Shown in pieces: positions 34,512 to 42,982 of a DNA stretch of 64,000 bases (within the stretch, counting starts at the first letter, position 1; each line of letters starts with the position of its first letter). The DNA comes from an uncultured Lachnospiraceae bacterium. GTDB taxonomy: Bacteria; Bacillota; Clostridia; Lachnospirales; Lachnospiraceae. The notes below the pieces were generated by a model that saw nothing but the letters and a program-made list of their open reading frames with translations, was not told the DNA's origin and did not search any database. The stretch spans positions 204,524-268,523 of the forward strand of contig CAMNTM010000004.1 of NCBI GenBank assembly GCA_946558465.1, written 5' to 3'. The position numbers and the translations under genes are program-made.

Positions 34512-34563
34512 ATAACGCCTCCTGCTTTTTCTATCTATAATATAACATATTTTTCCTCTTTAC

Positions 34564-34592
34564 TGGATATTTTTTTCCGTATCTTGTATAAT
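34564..34592 (+). promoter_or_regulatory. Possible promoter of yqeY
   Basis: A perfect TATAAT with a weak TGGATA -35 and a 17-base spacer, 52 bases before the ATG. Confidence 0.45.
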
Positions 34593-34643
34593 AAAAAGCT
34601 GTAAATAAATCTACTACAAAGATTTAGGAGGAGGAATTCAAAT

Positions 34644-35090
34644 ATGAGCAAAATTGAAGAAGTAAGAAGCGCTATGATTGCCGCCATGAAGGCTGGTGAC
34701 AAACAGACAAAAGAAACCTTATCTCTGCTCCTGGCAGCTCTTAAAAATAAAGCTATTGACAAGCGGGCAGACCTGACGGCAGAAGAAGAAATTCAGGTCG
34801 TTTTAAAGGAAATCAAACAGACAAAGGAGACTTTGGAGATGACTCCGCCGGACCGCACAGATATTATAGACGAATGCCGCCACCGTCTGACTGTCCTGGA
34901 ACAATACGCTCCGAAAATGATGGATGAAGCTGAGATTAAGGAAGTTATCTCCGCTGCCCTTTCCGAGCTTGGCATTGAGACTCCTGCCCCAAAAGACAAA
35001 GGCCGTATTATGAAGGTACTGATGCCGAGGGTAAAGGGAAAAGCAGACGGAAAGCTTGTGAATGAAATCATGACTTCTTTAATGAAATAA
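34644..35090 (+). CDS. yqeY: GatB/YqeY domain protein
   Basis: 148 aa, all-helical, similar to the tail domain of GatB (the amidotransferase subunit for tRNA-dependent Gln/Asn formation). It is found as a free-standing protein in many bacteria, with unknown role. Motifs include LLLAALKNKAIDKRADL, EEIQVVLKEIKQTKETLEM and the C-terminal KGRIMKVLMPRVKGKADGKLVNEIM. The ATG follows AGGAGGAG. It ends at a large perfect hairpin shared with the converging lipoprotein gene. Confidence 0.93.
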   Translation: MSKIEEVRSAMIAAMKAGDKQTKETLSLLLAALKNKAIDKRADLTAEEEIQVVLKEIKQTKETLEMTPPDRTDIIDECRHRLTVLEQYAPKMMDEAEIKEVISAALSELGIETPAPKDKGRIMKVLMPRVKGKADGKLVNEIMTSLMK

Positions 35091-35093
35091 TGA

Positions 35094-35134
35094 ATCGGGG
35101 ACGGGGTAAATTTCCATTTTACCCCGTCCCCGAT
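35094..35134. repeat. Perfect 17-bp GC-rich inverted repeat (REP-like hairpin or terminator)
   Basis: ATCGGGGACGGGGTAAA and TTTACCCCGTCCCCGAT flank a 7-base loop between two converging genes. The T run is poor (CCGTCTTTATTC on the plus side). Palindromes built on GGGGACGG / CCGTCCCC are scattered in Clostridia as I recall, so this may be a mobile palindrome that now also terminates. Confidence 0.75.
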
Positions 35135-35140
35135 CCGTCT

Positions 35141-36220
35141 TTATTCTTCCTCTGCAGTTGTTTTATCAACATCCACCTGGTCGTCTGTCTTTACCTCGTC
35201 CGTGTACGGCACTTCTTCTTTTATTTTCATCGTAACCGTCAGGTCCGTAAATTTAATTTTCTTCCACACACTTTTATTTTCTTCAATCTTTGTATCCTTA
35301 CGCCATTTATCGCAGGTATCGGTATAGAGCTTTGACTTACGCTCAGATATAATAGATTCTTTTTTCGCATCGGTTGCTTCTCTGTCCAAAAGGCTTGTAA
35401 GCTTCGCAACATAGCAGCCGGATTCTGTCTCGATTACATCTGTGACCCCATTTTCCTCCAGCGCATCTGCTGCATCTATCAGCTTTTCATCCGGAGCCTG
35501 TGTCTCTGAATCAAAAGCCAGAGGTTTTACTTCCAGCGCCCTTTCACCTGCGAGCGCAGCAAAATCACCGCCGTTCTTTATACTCTCCGCAAATTCTGCC
35601 GCCGAGTTTTTAAGAGCCTCCTTCTCCTCGTCAGAAATATCTACAGATTTTCCATCTTCATCCGTAGTCTTGTAGGAGAACAATACATAATCCATCTTCT
35701 TCTGAGCCGCTTCCTCATCGGAAACCTCTGTGTCTGCTCCTGCCTGAATAGCTTCTCTCATCTTCTGCTGTACTGCCATCAGGGTAAGCACCCTTTCTAC
35801 CGTCTCCTTGTCTCCGGAAATCAGCTCCTTCTCATCCAATGCATTATTATCATCAAACTCCTGCGCTGTCTTTGTTATGACACTCTGTTCAGCATTGGAC
35901 AAAAATACATCATACTCATCCATATGCTGCTCCAGAAGAACCATTGTCTCCAAATCCTCTTTAATATTGCTCTTTATGCTTTCCTCATAGCTTTCTCCCT
36001 CACCGGCCTCAGAGCTCCACATATCCTCTCCGAGATATGCCCCCATATAGGATTCATACTGTGCCTGTGTATATCTGGCATAAAAATTCGCTACACCTGC
36101 CGTAATCTCTGTACCGCCAACTGTAATCGCTGTCTCGTCCTCCTTAAGAGAACTGCAGCCGGCCAGGACTGAGACTGTCATAACGCCTGCCAGTGCAGAC
36201 ATGAACCACCGCTTTTTCAT
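35141..36220 (-). CDS. PrsA/SurA-like peptidyl-prolyl isomerase lipoprotein
   Basis: 359 aa. The signal peptide MKKRWFMSALAGVMTVSVLAGC ends in a lipobox (VLAGC, Cys22), so it is anchored outside the membrane. The middle is a SurA_N-like helical chaperone region (about 40-200), followed by a divergent parvulin-like part (about 215-300, with AEFAESIKNGGDFAALA and ESGCYVAKL). Its acidic tail ends DQVDVDKTTAEEE. It probably helps folding of exported proteins. The ATG has AGGAGG. It is 71 bases after mfd and probably in the pth-mfd operon. Confidence 0.85.
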   Translation of the reverse strand: MKKRWFMSALAGVMTVSVLAGCSSLKEDETAITVGGTEITAGVANFYARYTQAQYESYMGAYLGEDMWSSEAGEGESYEESIKSNIKEDLETMVLLEQHMDEYDVFLSNAEQSVITKTAQEFDDNNALDEKELISGDKETVERVLTLMAVQQKMREAIQAGADTEVSDEEAAQKKMDYVLFSYKTTDEDGKSVDISDEEKEALKNSAAEFAESIKNGGDFAALAGERALEVKPLAFDSETQAPDEKLIDAADALEENGVTDVIETESGCYVAKLTSLLDREATDAKKESIISERKSKLYTDTCDKWRKDTKIEENKSVWKKIKFTDLTVTMKIKEEVPYTDEVKTDDQVDVDKTTAEEE

Positions 36221-36291
36221 AATCTTAATTAAACCTCCTTAGTACCGTCATAAAAGTACGACTCTAACTTCATAAGTATACTCTGTTTTTT

Positions 36292-39200
36292 TTACTCAAT
36301 CAATCCTTTTATTCCAATTAACACATTTTTCACAACTTCTATCGGATCCTCCTGTGTCTTTGACCGGCTTTTTCCCTTTTTCTGATACAGAAAGCAGGGA
36401 CTCTGCGAATCTGCCCTAAAAACAAGATTCCCGGAAAATTCTTTTAGAAGCTCCGGTATCCGCTCAGGCTTCACCCTTGCCTTCTCGTACATCGTAAAGA
36501 AATAGGTGTCTCCCTTCTGCTCTATCTCCGTCACATAGCTTTTATGTGCAGCTGCCTTAAGACTTGCCACCTTAAGAAGAGTTTCCACCTTCTTCGGGAA
36601 ATCGCCGAACCTGTCAATCAGTTCTTCCATTATATCCTCCATCTCTTCCTCCGATTCGATAGCTGCAACACGTTTATAGATATCGAGCTTATGATACTCA
36701 TTGGAAATATACGTATCTGGAATATAGGCATCCACATTCAGATCTACCGTCGTCGTGTAACTCTCTTCTTCTGCTTCTCCCTTTAAATGCCGCACTGCTT
36801 CATTCAGCATCTTGCAGTACAGATCATATCCGACTGCCTCCATATGTCCGTGCTGTTCAGCACCCAGAAGATTTCCTGCTCCCCGTATCTCCAAATCCCG
36901 CATTGCTATCTTAAATCCGGACCCAAGATCCGTAAATTCACGAATTGCAGAAAGCCGCTTTTCCGCTACTTCCTTGAGAAGCTTATCCCTGCGGTACAAA
37001 AGAAAGGCATAGGCCATCCGGCCGGACCGGCCCACACGTCCCCTAAGCTGATAAAGCTGGGAAAGACCCAGACGGTCAGAATCATGGATAATCATTGTAT
37101 TGACATTCGATATATCAAGACCAGTCTCAATAATTGTAGTAGAAACAAGTACATCAATGTCTCCGTTTATAAAATCACACATGATTCTTTCCAGCTCGCG
37201 TTCCCGCATCTGACCGTGGGCAAATGCAACACTCGCCTCAGGCACCAGTATTCTTATCTTCGCCGTTATTTCTTCAATATCCTCTACGCGGTTATAGACA
37301 TAATAAACCTGTCCGCCTCTGCTGCACTCCCGCTCGATGGCCTCTCTCACCATCTCATCGTTATATTCCATCACATAGGTCTGTATCGGCAGCCTGTCGC
37401 CCGGCGCCTCCTCCAACACACTCATATCCCGGATTCCAATCAAACTCATATGAAGCGTTCTTGGAATCGGGGTAGCCGTCAGCGTCATAACGTCTACATT
37501 CTCCTTCAACTTCTTAATCTGCTCCTTATGCTGTACACCGAAACGCTGTTCCTCATCAACAATCAAAAGTCCCAAATCTTTAAACTTTACATCTTTACTC
37601 AACACCCGGTGAGTTCCGATTACAATATCTACAAGACCTCTCTTCAAATCTTCTATCGTCTTTTTCTGCTGTGCAGACGTGCGGAACCGGCACATTAAAT
37701 CTACCCGGACCGGAAATTCCTTCATTCTCTGCAGAAAGGTATGATAATGCTGCTGTGCAAGCACCGTAGTCGGCACCAGATAAACCACCTGCTTATTCTC
37801 CTGCACTGCTTTAAAAGCCGCACGGACTGCAATCTCTGTCTTTCCATATCCCACATCGCCGCAGATCAGCCGGTCCATAATTTTCCTGCTCTGCATATCC
37901 CGCTTTACAGCTTCAATAGCAAGCAGCTGATCCTCTGTTTCCTCGAAAGGGAACATTTCCTCAAATTCCTTCTGCCACACAGTGTCTTCCCCGTATACAT
38001 AGCCTTCCCTTTTCTCTCGTGCAGCATACAGCTCTACCAGATCCCGTGCAATCTCTTTTACTGCACCGCGGACTCGTGTTTTAGTTCTGCTCCATTCCTG
38101 TCCGCCAAGCCGATTCAGCTTTGGCTTCCTGGCGTCTGCATTTGCATATTTCTGTATCAAATCAAGCTGAGTTGCCGGAATATATAGATTTCCTCCCTTT
38201 GCATAGGAGATTTTCATATAATCCTTGGCAATCTTGTCAACCTCGATTTTTTCAATTCCTTGATAAATTCCCAGTCCGTGGTTTTCATGTACGACGTAAT
38301 CTCCAGGCTTCAACTCCGAAAAGCTCTGGATTTTCCTGCCTTCATAGGTTTTCCGTTTCTTTTTCTTCCTCGTTTTTCCAAATATATCTGTCTCGGAGAT
38401 AACGCAGAACTTCAAAAGAGGATATTCATACCCCTCTGCCACATGTCCGTAGGCAGTCATGATCTCCCCCGGCTGTACCTTACGCTCCATATCCTCACTG
38501 TAAAAGCTGCTCAGATTATAATCACGCAGATCCTCTGCAAGACGTCTGGCCCTTGTCCGCGAGCCTGACAAAAGAACTACCCTGCTGCCGTTTCGCTTCA
38601 GCCGCTTTAAATCCTGGACTAAAAGTTCAAAGCTCCTGTTATAAGGCTGTATATTTTTTGTATGAATTCCATACGAGGCACGTGATACAAGCGCCCTGCA
38701 CTGCATATCAAGAGCGGAAAATGCCACACCCGCATAAGCATTCATCTTCTGAAGTATCTCTTTCGCTGTAAAGAGCTTCATCTCTGCATTCGACACCTCA
38801 TGGCCCTCTTCCAGACGGCGCTTCTGCGCCTCGATAAATTCCTCTTCTACAGATATCCCCTTCTCCTCAAGTCTTGCCGGCTCATCCAGAAAAAGAATCG
38901 TATCCTTCACAGGAAAATAATCCAGAAAGGATACTTTTTTGTCTTCCTCCTGCGGAAATTCTGATGCCGGATAAATAATAATCTGTTCGAGCTTTTCGAT
39001 AGACCGCTGCGTCTCTACATCAAATGTGCGGATAGAATCTACCTCATCTCCCCATAATTCAATCCGGACAGGCTGTTCTTCTGTCAGAGGATAAACATCA
39101 AGAATACCTCCCCGAACAGCAAATTGTCCGGCTGTCTCCACCTGAAGTTCTCTGTCATAGCCAAGCCGGGAAAGCTTATGTTCCATCTCGGTCATATCAA

Positions 39201-39633
39201 GACAACTGTCCGCCATAATTCGAACAAGACGTTCCTCAATCTGCTCTTTCTCAATCAATGAATCCATAAAAGCGTCAAAGCTTGTGATAACTGTAACCTG
39301 TTCCTCCTCCATCACGGCCCGGACAACCTCCATGCGCTGCTTTATCAGCTCCCTGCTCCTTATATCCGCTTGATAAAACAAAAGGTCCTTTGCCGGATAC
39401 AAATATGCCGCAGAGTCAAGAAAACGATATTCCTCATATACCTGCTTTGCTTTCGACTCACTGGAACAAGCGATGACCCTATACTTACAGCCATCGCTAA
39501 GTGCATACATCATATGTGATTTCTGCGAATTCACGCACCCGGAAATCCGAACCACACCGGGACCTGCTTTACGCAGCTTATAAATCTCTTCAAATTCCGC
39601 CAGTTCCTTAAGCGGGGCTGTCAGAGCCTGCAT
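36292..39633 (-). CDS. mfd: Transcription-repair coupling factor Mfd
   Basis: 1113 aa. The ATG at 39633 has better spacing to AAGGAGG than the track ATG at 39639. It displaces RNA polymerase stalled at DNA damage and recruits UvrA. Domains: UvrB-like N-terminus (about 20-330), RNA-polymerase-interacting domain (about 450-530, GDYVVHENHGLGIYQGIEKIEV), RecG-like translocase with Walker A GDVGYGKTE, DEEQ box LLIVDEEQRFGV and TATPIPRTLHMSL, then the C-terminal D7 domain. It follows pth after 59 bases, the same pth-mfd order as in Bacillus. Confidence 0.98.
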   Translation of the reverse strand: MQALTAPLKELAEFEEIYKLRKAGPGVVRISGCVNSQKSHMMYALSDGCKYRVIACSSESKAKQVYEEYRFLDSAAYLYPAKDLLFYQADIRSRELIKQRMEVVRAVMEEEQVTVITSFDAFMDSLIEKEQIEERLVRIMADSCLDMTEMEHKLSRLGYDRELQVETAGQFAVRGGILDVYPLTEEQPVRIELWGDEVDSIRTFDVETQRSIEKLEQIIIYPASEFPQEEDKKVSFLDYFPVKDTILFLDEPARLEEKGISVEEEFIEAQKRRLEEGHEVSNAEMKLFTAKEILQKMNAYAGVAFSALDMQCRALVSRASYGIHTKNIQPYNRSFELLVQDLKRLKRNGSRVVLLSGSRTRARRLAEDLRDYNLSSFYSEDMERKVQPGEIMTAYGHVAEGYEYPLLKFCVISETDIFGKTRKKKKRKTYEGRKIQSFSELKPGDYVVHENHGLGIYQGIEKIEVDKIAKDYMKISYAKGGNLYIPATQLDLIQKYANADARKPKLNRLGGQEWSRTKTRVRGAVKEIARDLVELYAAREKREGYVYGEDTVWQKEFEEMFPFEETEDQLLAIEAVKRDMQSRKIMDRLICGDVGYGKTEIAVRAAFKAVQENKQVVYLVPTTVLAQQHYHTFLQRMKEFPVRVDLMCRFRTSAQQKKTIEDLKRGLVDIVIGTHRVLSKDVKFKDLGLLIVDEEQRFGVQHKEQIKKLKENVDVMTLTATPIPRTLHMSLIGIRDMSVLEEAPGDRLPIQTYVMEYNDEMVREAIERECSRGGQVYYVYNRVEDIEEITAKIRILVPEASVAFAHGQMRERELERIMCDFINGDIDVLVSTTIIETGLDISNVNTMIIHDSDRLGLSQLYQLRGRVGRSGRMAYAFLLYRRDKLLKEVAEKRLSAIREFTDLGSGFKIAMRDLEIRGAGNLLGAEQHGHMEAVGYDLYCKMLNEAVRHLKGEAEEESYTTTVDLNVDAYIPDTYISNEYHKLDIYKRVAAIESEEEMEDIMEELIDRFGDFPKKVETLLKVASLKAAAHKSYVTEIEQKGDTYFFTMYEKARVKPERIPELLKEFSGNLVFRADSQSPCFLYQKKGKSRSKTQEDPIEVVKNVLIGIKGLIE

Positions 39634-39692
39634 AAACATGCCTCCTTATTCCTTTTAAACATCAAGTCGAACAAATATGGCCGCAAAGGAAT

Positions 39693-40277
39693 CTAAACTG
39701 CGTCCGGCTTTATCCTGCGGTTGTATTCATTCATCGCAGACTCCATCTCCCCGGAAAGAATTCTTCCGGCGGCGTCCGCCGCATGATTATATGCCTCCTC
39801 CATCTGCCTCCTTTCCTCTTTGGAAAAACGGCTGAGCACATAGTCTGCCAGATTATACTCCCTTGGTTTTTCACCGATTCCTATCTTAATCCGTGCAAAC
39901 ACATCTGTTCCAAGATTTGCAATAATATTCTTTATTCCATTATGTCCTCCGGCACTTCCCTTACCCCGGATACGGATCTGTCCCGGATTCAGACTGATGT
40001 CATCATAAACAACCAAAAGCTCCTTCTGCGGATTTATTTTAAAGTAATCCACAAGACCGCGGATGCTTTCTCCGCTCAGATTCATATAAGTCTGCGGCTT
40101 CACCAAAACAGCCTTATGCCCCTCTATAATACCCTTTCCGATATAGGCGCGGCTTTTTTTTATTTCCACCGGTATATTATATTTATCAGCAAGCACATCT
40201 ATCACATCAAATCCTACATTATGTCTTGTTCCTTCATATTTAAGCGTCGGATTTCCCAATCCTGCAATAATAAACAT
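39693..40277 (-). CDS. pth: Peptidyl-tRNA hydrolase
   Basis: 194 aa, standard length. It recycles tRNA by cleaving peptidyl-tRNA released early from ribosomes. The opening GLGNPTLKYEGTRHNVGFDVID holds the catalytic His20 region, with KPQTYMNLSGES (about 61-72), VVYDDISLNPGQIRIRGKGSAGGHNGIKNI (catalytic Asp and His) and KIGIGEKP. The gene has its own promoter at 40312-40340 and is followed by mfd. Confidence 0.97.
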   Translation of the reverse strand: MFIIAGLGNPTLKYEGTRHNVGFDVIDVLADKYNIPVEIKKSRAYIGKGIIEGHKAVLVKPQTYMNLSGESIRGLVDYFKINPQKELLVVYDDISLNPGQIRIRGKGSAGGHNGIKNIIANLGTDVFARIKIGIGEKPREYNLADYVLSRFSKEERRQMEEAYNHAADAAGRILSGEMESAMNEYNRRIKPDAV

Positions 40278-40311
40278 CTATTTTTGCCACCTCTTATTTT
40301 TTCTTCTATTC

Positions 40312-40340
40312 ATTCTACAGGAAGATACCAGGTTTGTCAC
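40312..40340 (-). promoter_or_regulatory. Promoter of pth-mfd
   Basis: GTGACA, a 17-base spacer and TAGAAT on the minus strand. Confidence 0.6.
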
Positions 40341-40418
40341 GAAAAAAAGCCGTATATTTTCTTATCTTTTTTCATACATTGTATAAACCAACTATTATCC
40401 AAAATACAGGAGGCTGTT

Positions 40419-40853
40419 ATGAGTTCCAAAACCAAAATTGTTGTACTGCATATGAAAGAGATTATTTACACGGCCATATTTGCCGTATTAGCAATAGTAT
40501 TGATTCTGCTGTTGATTTTTATGTTTCTTCCCAAAAATGAAAGTGTAAAGGACTCGGGAAATACTTACACACCTGGTGTTTATACTTCTACCGTCACACT
40601 GAACAATACAGCTCTTGAGGTAGAGGTCACGGTAGATGAATCTCACATCAACTCCATTCGTTTTTCAAATCTTGATGAGACTGTTGCCACAATGTTTCCT
40701 CTGATTCAACCGACCATTGAAGACATTGCAGAACAAGTTTACGCCAGCCAGTCTCTTGAAAATATTCAGTATTCTGAAGAAAACCCGTATACTTCACAGG
40801 TGATTCTGGGCGCAATTGATGATGCACTAAAAAAAGCCGTAACTACCGAGTAG
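40419..40853 (+). CDS. Single-pass membrane protein, FMN-binding-domain-like exterior
   Basis: 144 aa. The ATG at 40419 has a perfect ACAGGAGG site, so the 356-aa frame from 39783 in the track is wrong over its first two thirds, which run antisense to pth. One membrane segment (about 13-36, IIYTAIFAVLAIVLILLLIFMFL) precedes an outside domain starting YTPGVYTSTVTLNNTALEVEVTVDESHINSIRFSN. That two-strand pattern resembles the FMN_bind fold, but the usual threonine motif is not evident. Function unknown. A terminator hairpin begins inside its last codons. Confidence 0.75.
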   Translation: MSSKTKIVVLHMKEIIYTAIFAVLAIVLILLLIFMFLPKNESVKDSGNTYTPGVYTSTVTLNNTALEVEVTVDESHINSIRFSNLDETVATMFPLIQPTIEDIAEQVYASQSLENIQYSEENPYTSQVILGAIDDALKKAVTTE

Positions 40854-40865
40854 TTATGGCTTTTT
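40831..40865. terminator. Bidirectional terminator overlapping a stop codon
   Basis: AAAAAGCCGTAACTA pairs with TAGTTATGGCTTTTT (one G-T pair). The 5' arm encodes the last lysine, alanine and valine codons of the membrane protein and the 3' arm begins with its TAG stop. T runs exist on both strands, so the converging 87-aa gene can use it too. Confidence 0.85.
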
Positions 40866-40914
40866 ATCTGCTGAAACATAATATACCAGACGGAAGAACC
40901 TTTACACAATGGTC

Positions 40915-41178
40915 CTATCCTTCAACAATCAGGTATCTTCCGTCGGAAACTGCAAATACCTCTGACGCTTCTTCCAGCTCTTCATCCGACATATGTTCTA
41001 CATCCAGTCCTTCCTGTTCAAAAAACTCCCGTACCTCTTCCATGCTGTCCACGACAACCGCCATACAGTCTTCCAGGAAGGCTTCTGCCTCCACAAGCGT
41101 CTCCGCAACCGGCTCATCAAAAAGCTGGGACTGGTTCTCAAGAAATGCCTCCAGGCATTCTTCGTCGTACTCATACAT
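40915..41178 (-). CDS. Small acidic protein of unknown function
   Basis: 87 aa from the ATG at 41178, twelve bases after AGGAGG. The 41244 start would run through a perfect inverted repeat. About a third of the residues are Glu or Asp (MYEYDEECLEAFLENQ, VDSMEEVREFFEQEGLDV, MSDEELEEASEVF), ending with a likely beta strand GRYLIVEG. I have seen close relatives in Lachnospiraceae labelled only as hypothetical or glyoxalase-like, without evidence. It lies after the HAD gene on the same strand. Confidence 0.7.
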   Translation of the reverse strand: MYEYDEECLEAFLENQSQLFDEPVAETLVEAEAFLEDCMAVVVDSMEEVREFFEQEGLDVEHMSDEELEEASEVFAVSDGRYLIVEG

Positions 41179-41203
41179 CGCTAATGTACACCTCCTTCTT
41201 CCT

Positions 41204-41241
41204 CCCTCCGTGTACAAGAGGATATATTTGTACACGGAGGG
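41204..41241 (-). repeat. Perfect 14-bp inverted repeat in the leader of the 87-aa gene
   Basis: CCCTCCGTGTACAA and TTGTACACGGAGGG flank a 10-base loop. No T run follows on either strand, so it is not an ordinary terminator. It lies just before AGGAGG of the small gene and just after the HAD gene stop. Confidence 0.8.
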
Positions 41242-41253
41242 CATCGTCTTGCC

Positions 41254-41901
41254 TTACACAAACTGCAGCAGCTCTTCTGCCTTATCTATTATATATTCTG
41301 CATCTGCAGCTTTTAGTTCTTCTTTTGTCCGAAATCCCCAGGAAACACAAATTGTTTTCACTTTGGCATTCCTTCCGGTACGCGCATCCACCTCGGAATC
41401 ACCCACATACAGACATTCCTCCAACGGCACACCCAGCTTTTCTGCTGCCAGATAGATACCGGCCGGATCTGGTTTTCTTGGAATCTCATCCTTTTGACCC
41501 TGAACATAATCAAACATATCATCCCCGCACATGGCTCGAACTACTTTAACCGTCTGCCTGTGCGGTTTATTCGAAAGTACTGCCGTCTTAATCTGCTTTT
41601 CCCTCATTACCTGCAGCACATTAAGAATTCCGTCATAAGGAACCGCATGAAAGGTACAGTTCTCGTCAAATATACGCCCGTAAATTCTCATTCCCTCATC
41701 AATCCTTGTCTCAGCCCCGCAGCCGGCTGCTTCAAGTGAATGCTCCATCAAATATCGTGCTCCATTTCCCACGAAGCTGATACACTGCCTGGCTGTAATC
41801 TGGGGAAGTCCCATCTCCTTTAGTGTCAGCCCTACAGAATGTATAAGGGAATCTCTAGTATCTCCTAAGGTTCCATCCAAATCGAAGATACATGCTTTCA
41901 T
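41254..41901 (-). CDS. HAD-superfamily phosphatase, phosphoglycolate-phosphatase-like
   Basis: 215 aa. HAD motifs are clear: CIFDLDGTLGDTRDSL (motif I, nucleophile Asp), AVLSNKPH (motif II Ser), KPDPAGIYL (motif III Lys) and CLYVGDSEVDARTGRNA (motif IV). A helical cap (about 15-90) places it in subfamily I, like Gph or pyrophosphatase PpaX. The physiological substrate is unknown. The ATG has GGTGGAG upstream. Its neighbours give no functional hint. Confidence 0.9.
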   Translation of the reverse strand: MKACIFDLDGTLGDTRDSLIHSVGLTLKEMGLPQITARQCISFVGNGARYLMEHSLEAAGCGAETRIDEGMRIYGRIFDENCTFHAVPYDGILNVLQVMREKQIKTAVLSNKPHRQTVKVVRAMCGDDMFDYVQGQKDEIPRKPDPAGIYLAAEKLGVPLEECLYVGDSEVDARTGRNAKVKTICVSWGFRTKEELKAADAEYIIDKAEELLQFV

Positions 41902-41985
41902 GCTCCACCATTCCTTTCCATATGTAACTCTGGTATCATCATAATATGAACCTATATAAAATGCAAGCGAAACATCACGATTTTA

Positions 41986-42028
41986 AACAGCCAGCCCTGT
42001 GCCAAATAAGGCTTACAGACTGGCTGTT
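41986..42028 (-). terminator. Terminator of sigG
   Basis: AACAGCCAG / CTGGCTGTT stem (9 bp) with a long loop, followed by TTTAAAAT on the minus strand, just after the sigG stop. Confidence 0.6.
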
Positions 42029-42034
42029 CTGCTT

Positions 42035-42811
42035 TTATGTCAAATACTGGCGCATAAGGCGGAGCGCATTTTTTTCCAGCCGGCTGACCTGAGCCTGGGA
42101 AATTTTCACCTCTTCGGCCACCTCCATCTGAGTTTTGCCTTCAAAAAATCGAAGTGTAATAATATGCCGTTCCCTGTCACTTAAGTGCTCCATTGCCGCC
42201 TGGAGAGACAGATTTTCTACCCATCGTTCTTCTTTATTTTTCGTGTCACTTATCTGATCCATTACATAAAGTGCATCTCCGCCGTCATTGTACACCGGTT
42301 CCTGAAGACTCATCGGAACCTGGATTGCATCCAGTGCAAATACAATATCCTCCTTTGAGATGCCGATCTCCTCCGCAATCTCCTGCACTGTAGGCTCCTT
42401 CATATTGCGCTTTACATAATTTTCTTTCGCGTAGATTGCTTTATAGGCCGTATCTCTTAAGGAACGGCTGACTCTGATTGAATTATTGTCTCTCATATAT
42501 CTCCGGATCTCTCCGATAATCATTGGCACCGCATAAGTGGAAAACTTCACGTCAAGCTCCGTGTTGAAGTTATTAATCGCCTTAATCAGTCCGATACAGC
42601 CAATCTGAAATAAATCATCCGGGTTCTCCCCGCTTGCCCCGAAACGCTTAATAACACTAAGTACAAGTCTTAAATTCCCCTTAATATACTCTTCCTTCGC
42701 CTTCTCATCGCCTGCCTTAATGCGTGCAAAAAGCGCGTCTCTCTCCTCCTCCTTCAGTACCGGAAGCTTCGCTGTATTTACTCCGCATATTTCTACTTTT
42801 CCCTGTGCCAT
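42035..42811 (-). CDS. sigG: Sporulation sigma factor SigG
   Basis: 258 aa. Sigma-70 regions are all present: region 2 ([37 protein letters not shown]), 2.4 (YAVPMIIGEIRRYMRDN), region 3 (KEPTVQEIAEEIGISKEDI) and region 4.2 (LRFFEGKTQMEVAEEVKISQAQVSRLEKNAL). The N-terminal VEICGVNTAKLPVLKEEE is a hallmark of sigma-G/F rather than sigma-E. It directs late forespore transcription. It has an AGGAGG site and a terminator. It is about 6 kb from sigE, whereas in Bacillus spoIIGA-sigE-sigG are adjacent. Confidence 0.95.
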   Translation of the reverse strand: MAQGKVEICGVNTAKLPVLKEEERDALFARIKAGDEKAKEEYIKGNLRLVLSVIKRFGASGENPDDLFQIGCIGLIKAINNFNTELDVKFSTYAVPMIIGEIRRYMRDNNSIRVSRSLRDTAYKAIYAKENYVKRNMKEPTVQEIAEEIGISKEDIVFALDAIQVPMSLQEPVYNDGGDALYVMDQISDTKNKEERWVENLSLQAAMEHLSDRERHIITLRFFEGKTQMEVAEEVKISQAQVSRLEKNALRLMRQYLT

Positions 42812-42982
42812 GTTAAAGAACCTCCTCCAGATGCATTACGTATTTTTATCTAGTAAAATGATTCTCCATATCCTCTTTTGTTATTCCAATCCTAGAAAAA
42901 TTTAAAAAAGTTTTAGCCCTTGACAACTTGAAATTCTCTGTATTTTCTATCATACTATTAATGAAAAGAAAGGGGAATTAAC

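Noticed and set aside
36787-37698. 303-aa plus-strand frame inside mfd
   Set aside because: Antisense shadow; the minus strand has continuous Mfd motifs across the same bases.
39783-40853. 356-aa plus-strand frame in the ORF track
   Set aside because: Its first two thirds are antisense to pth and have no ribosome binding site. Only the last 144 codons, from the ATG at 40419 after AGGAGG, form a believable gene.
42812-42982. Sigma-G or sigma-F type promoter before sigG (GAATA and CATTTTA)
   Set aside because: The spacer is 21 bases, longer than the usual 17-18, so I do not call it. A TTGACA on the plus strand at 42920 lacks a good -10 at normal distance.
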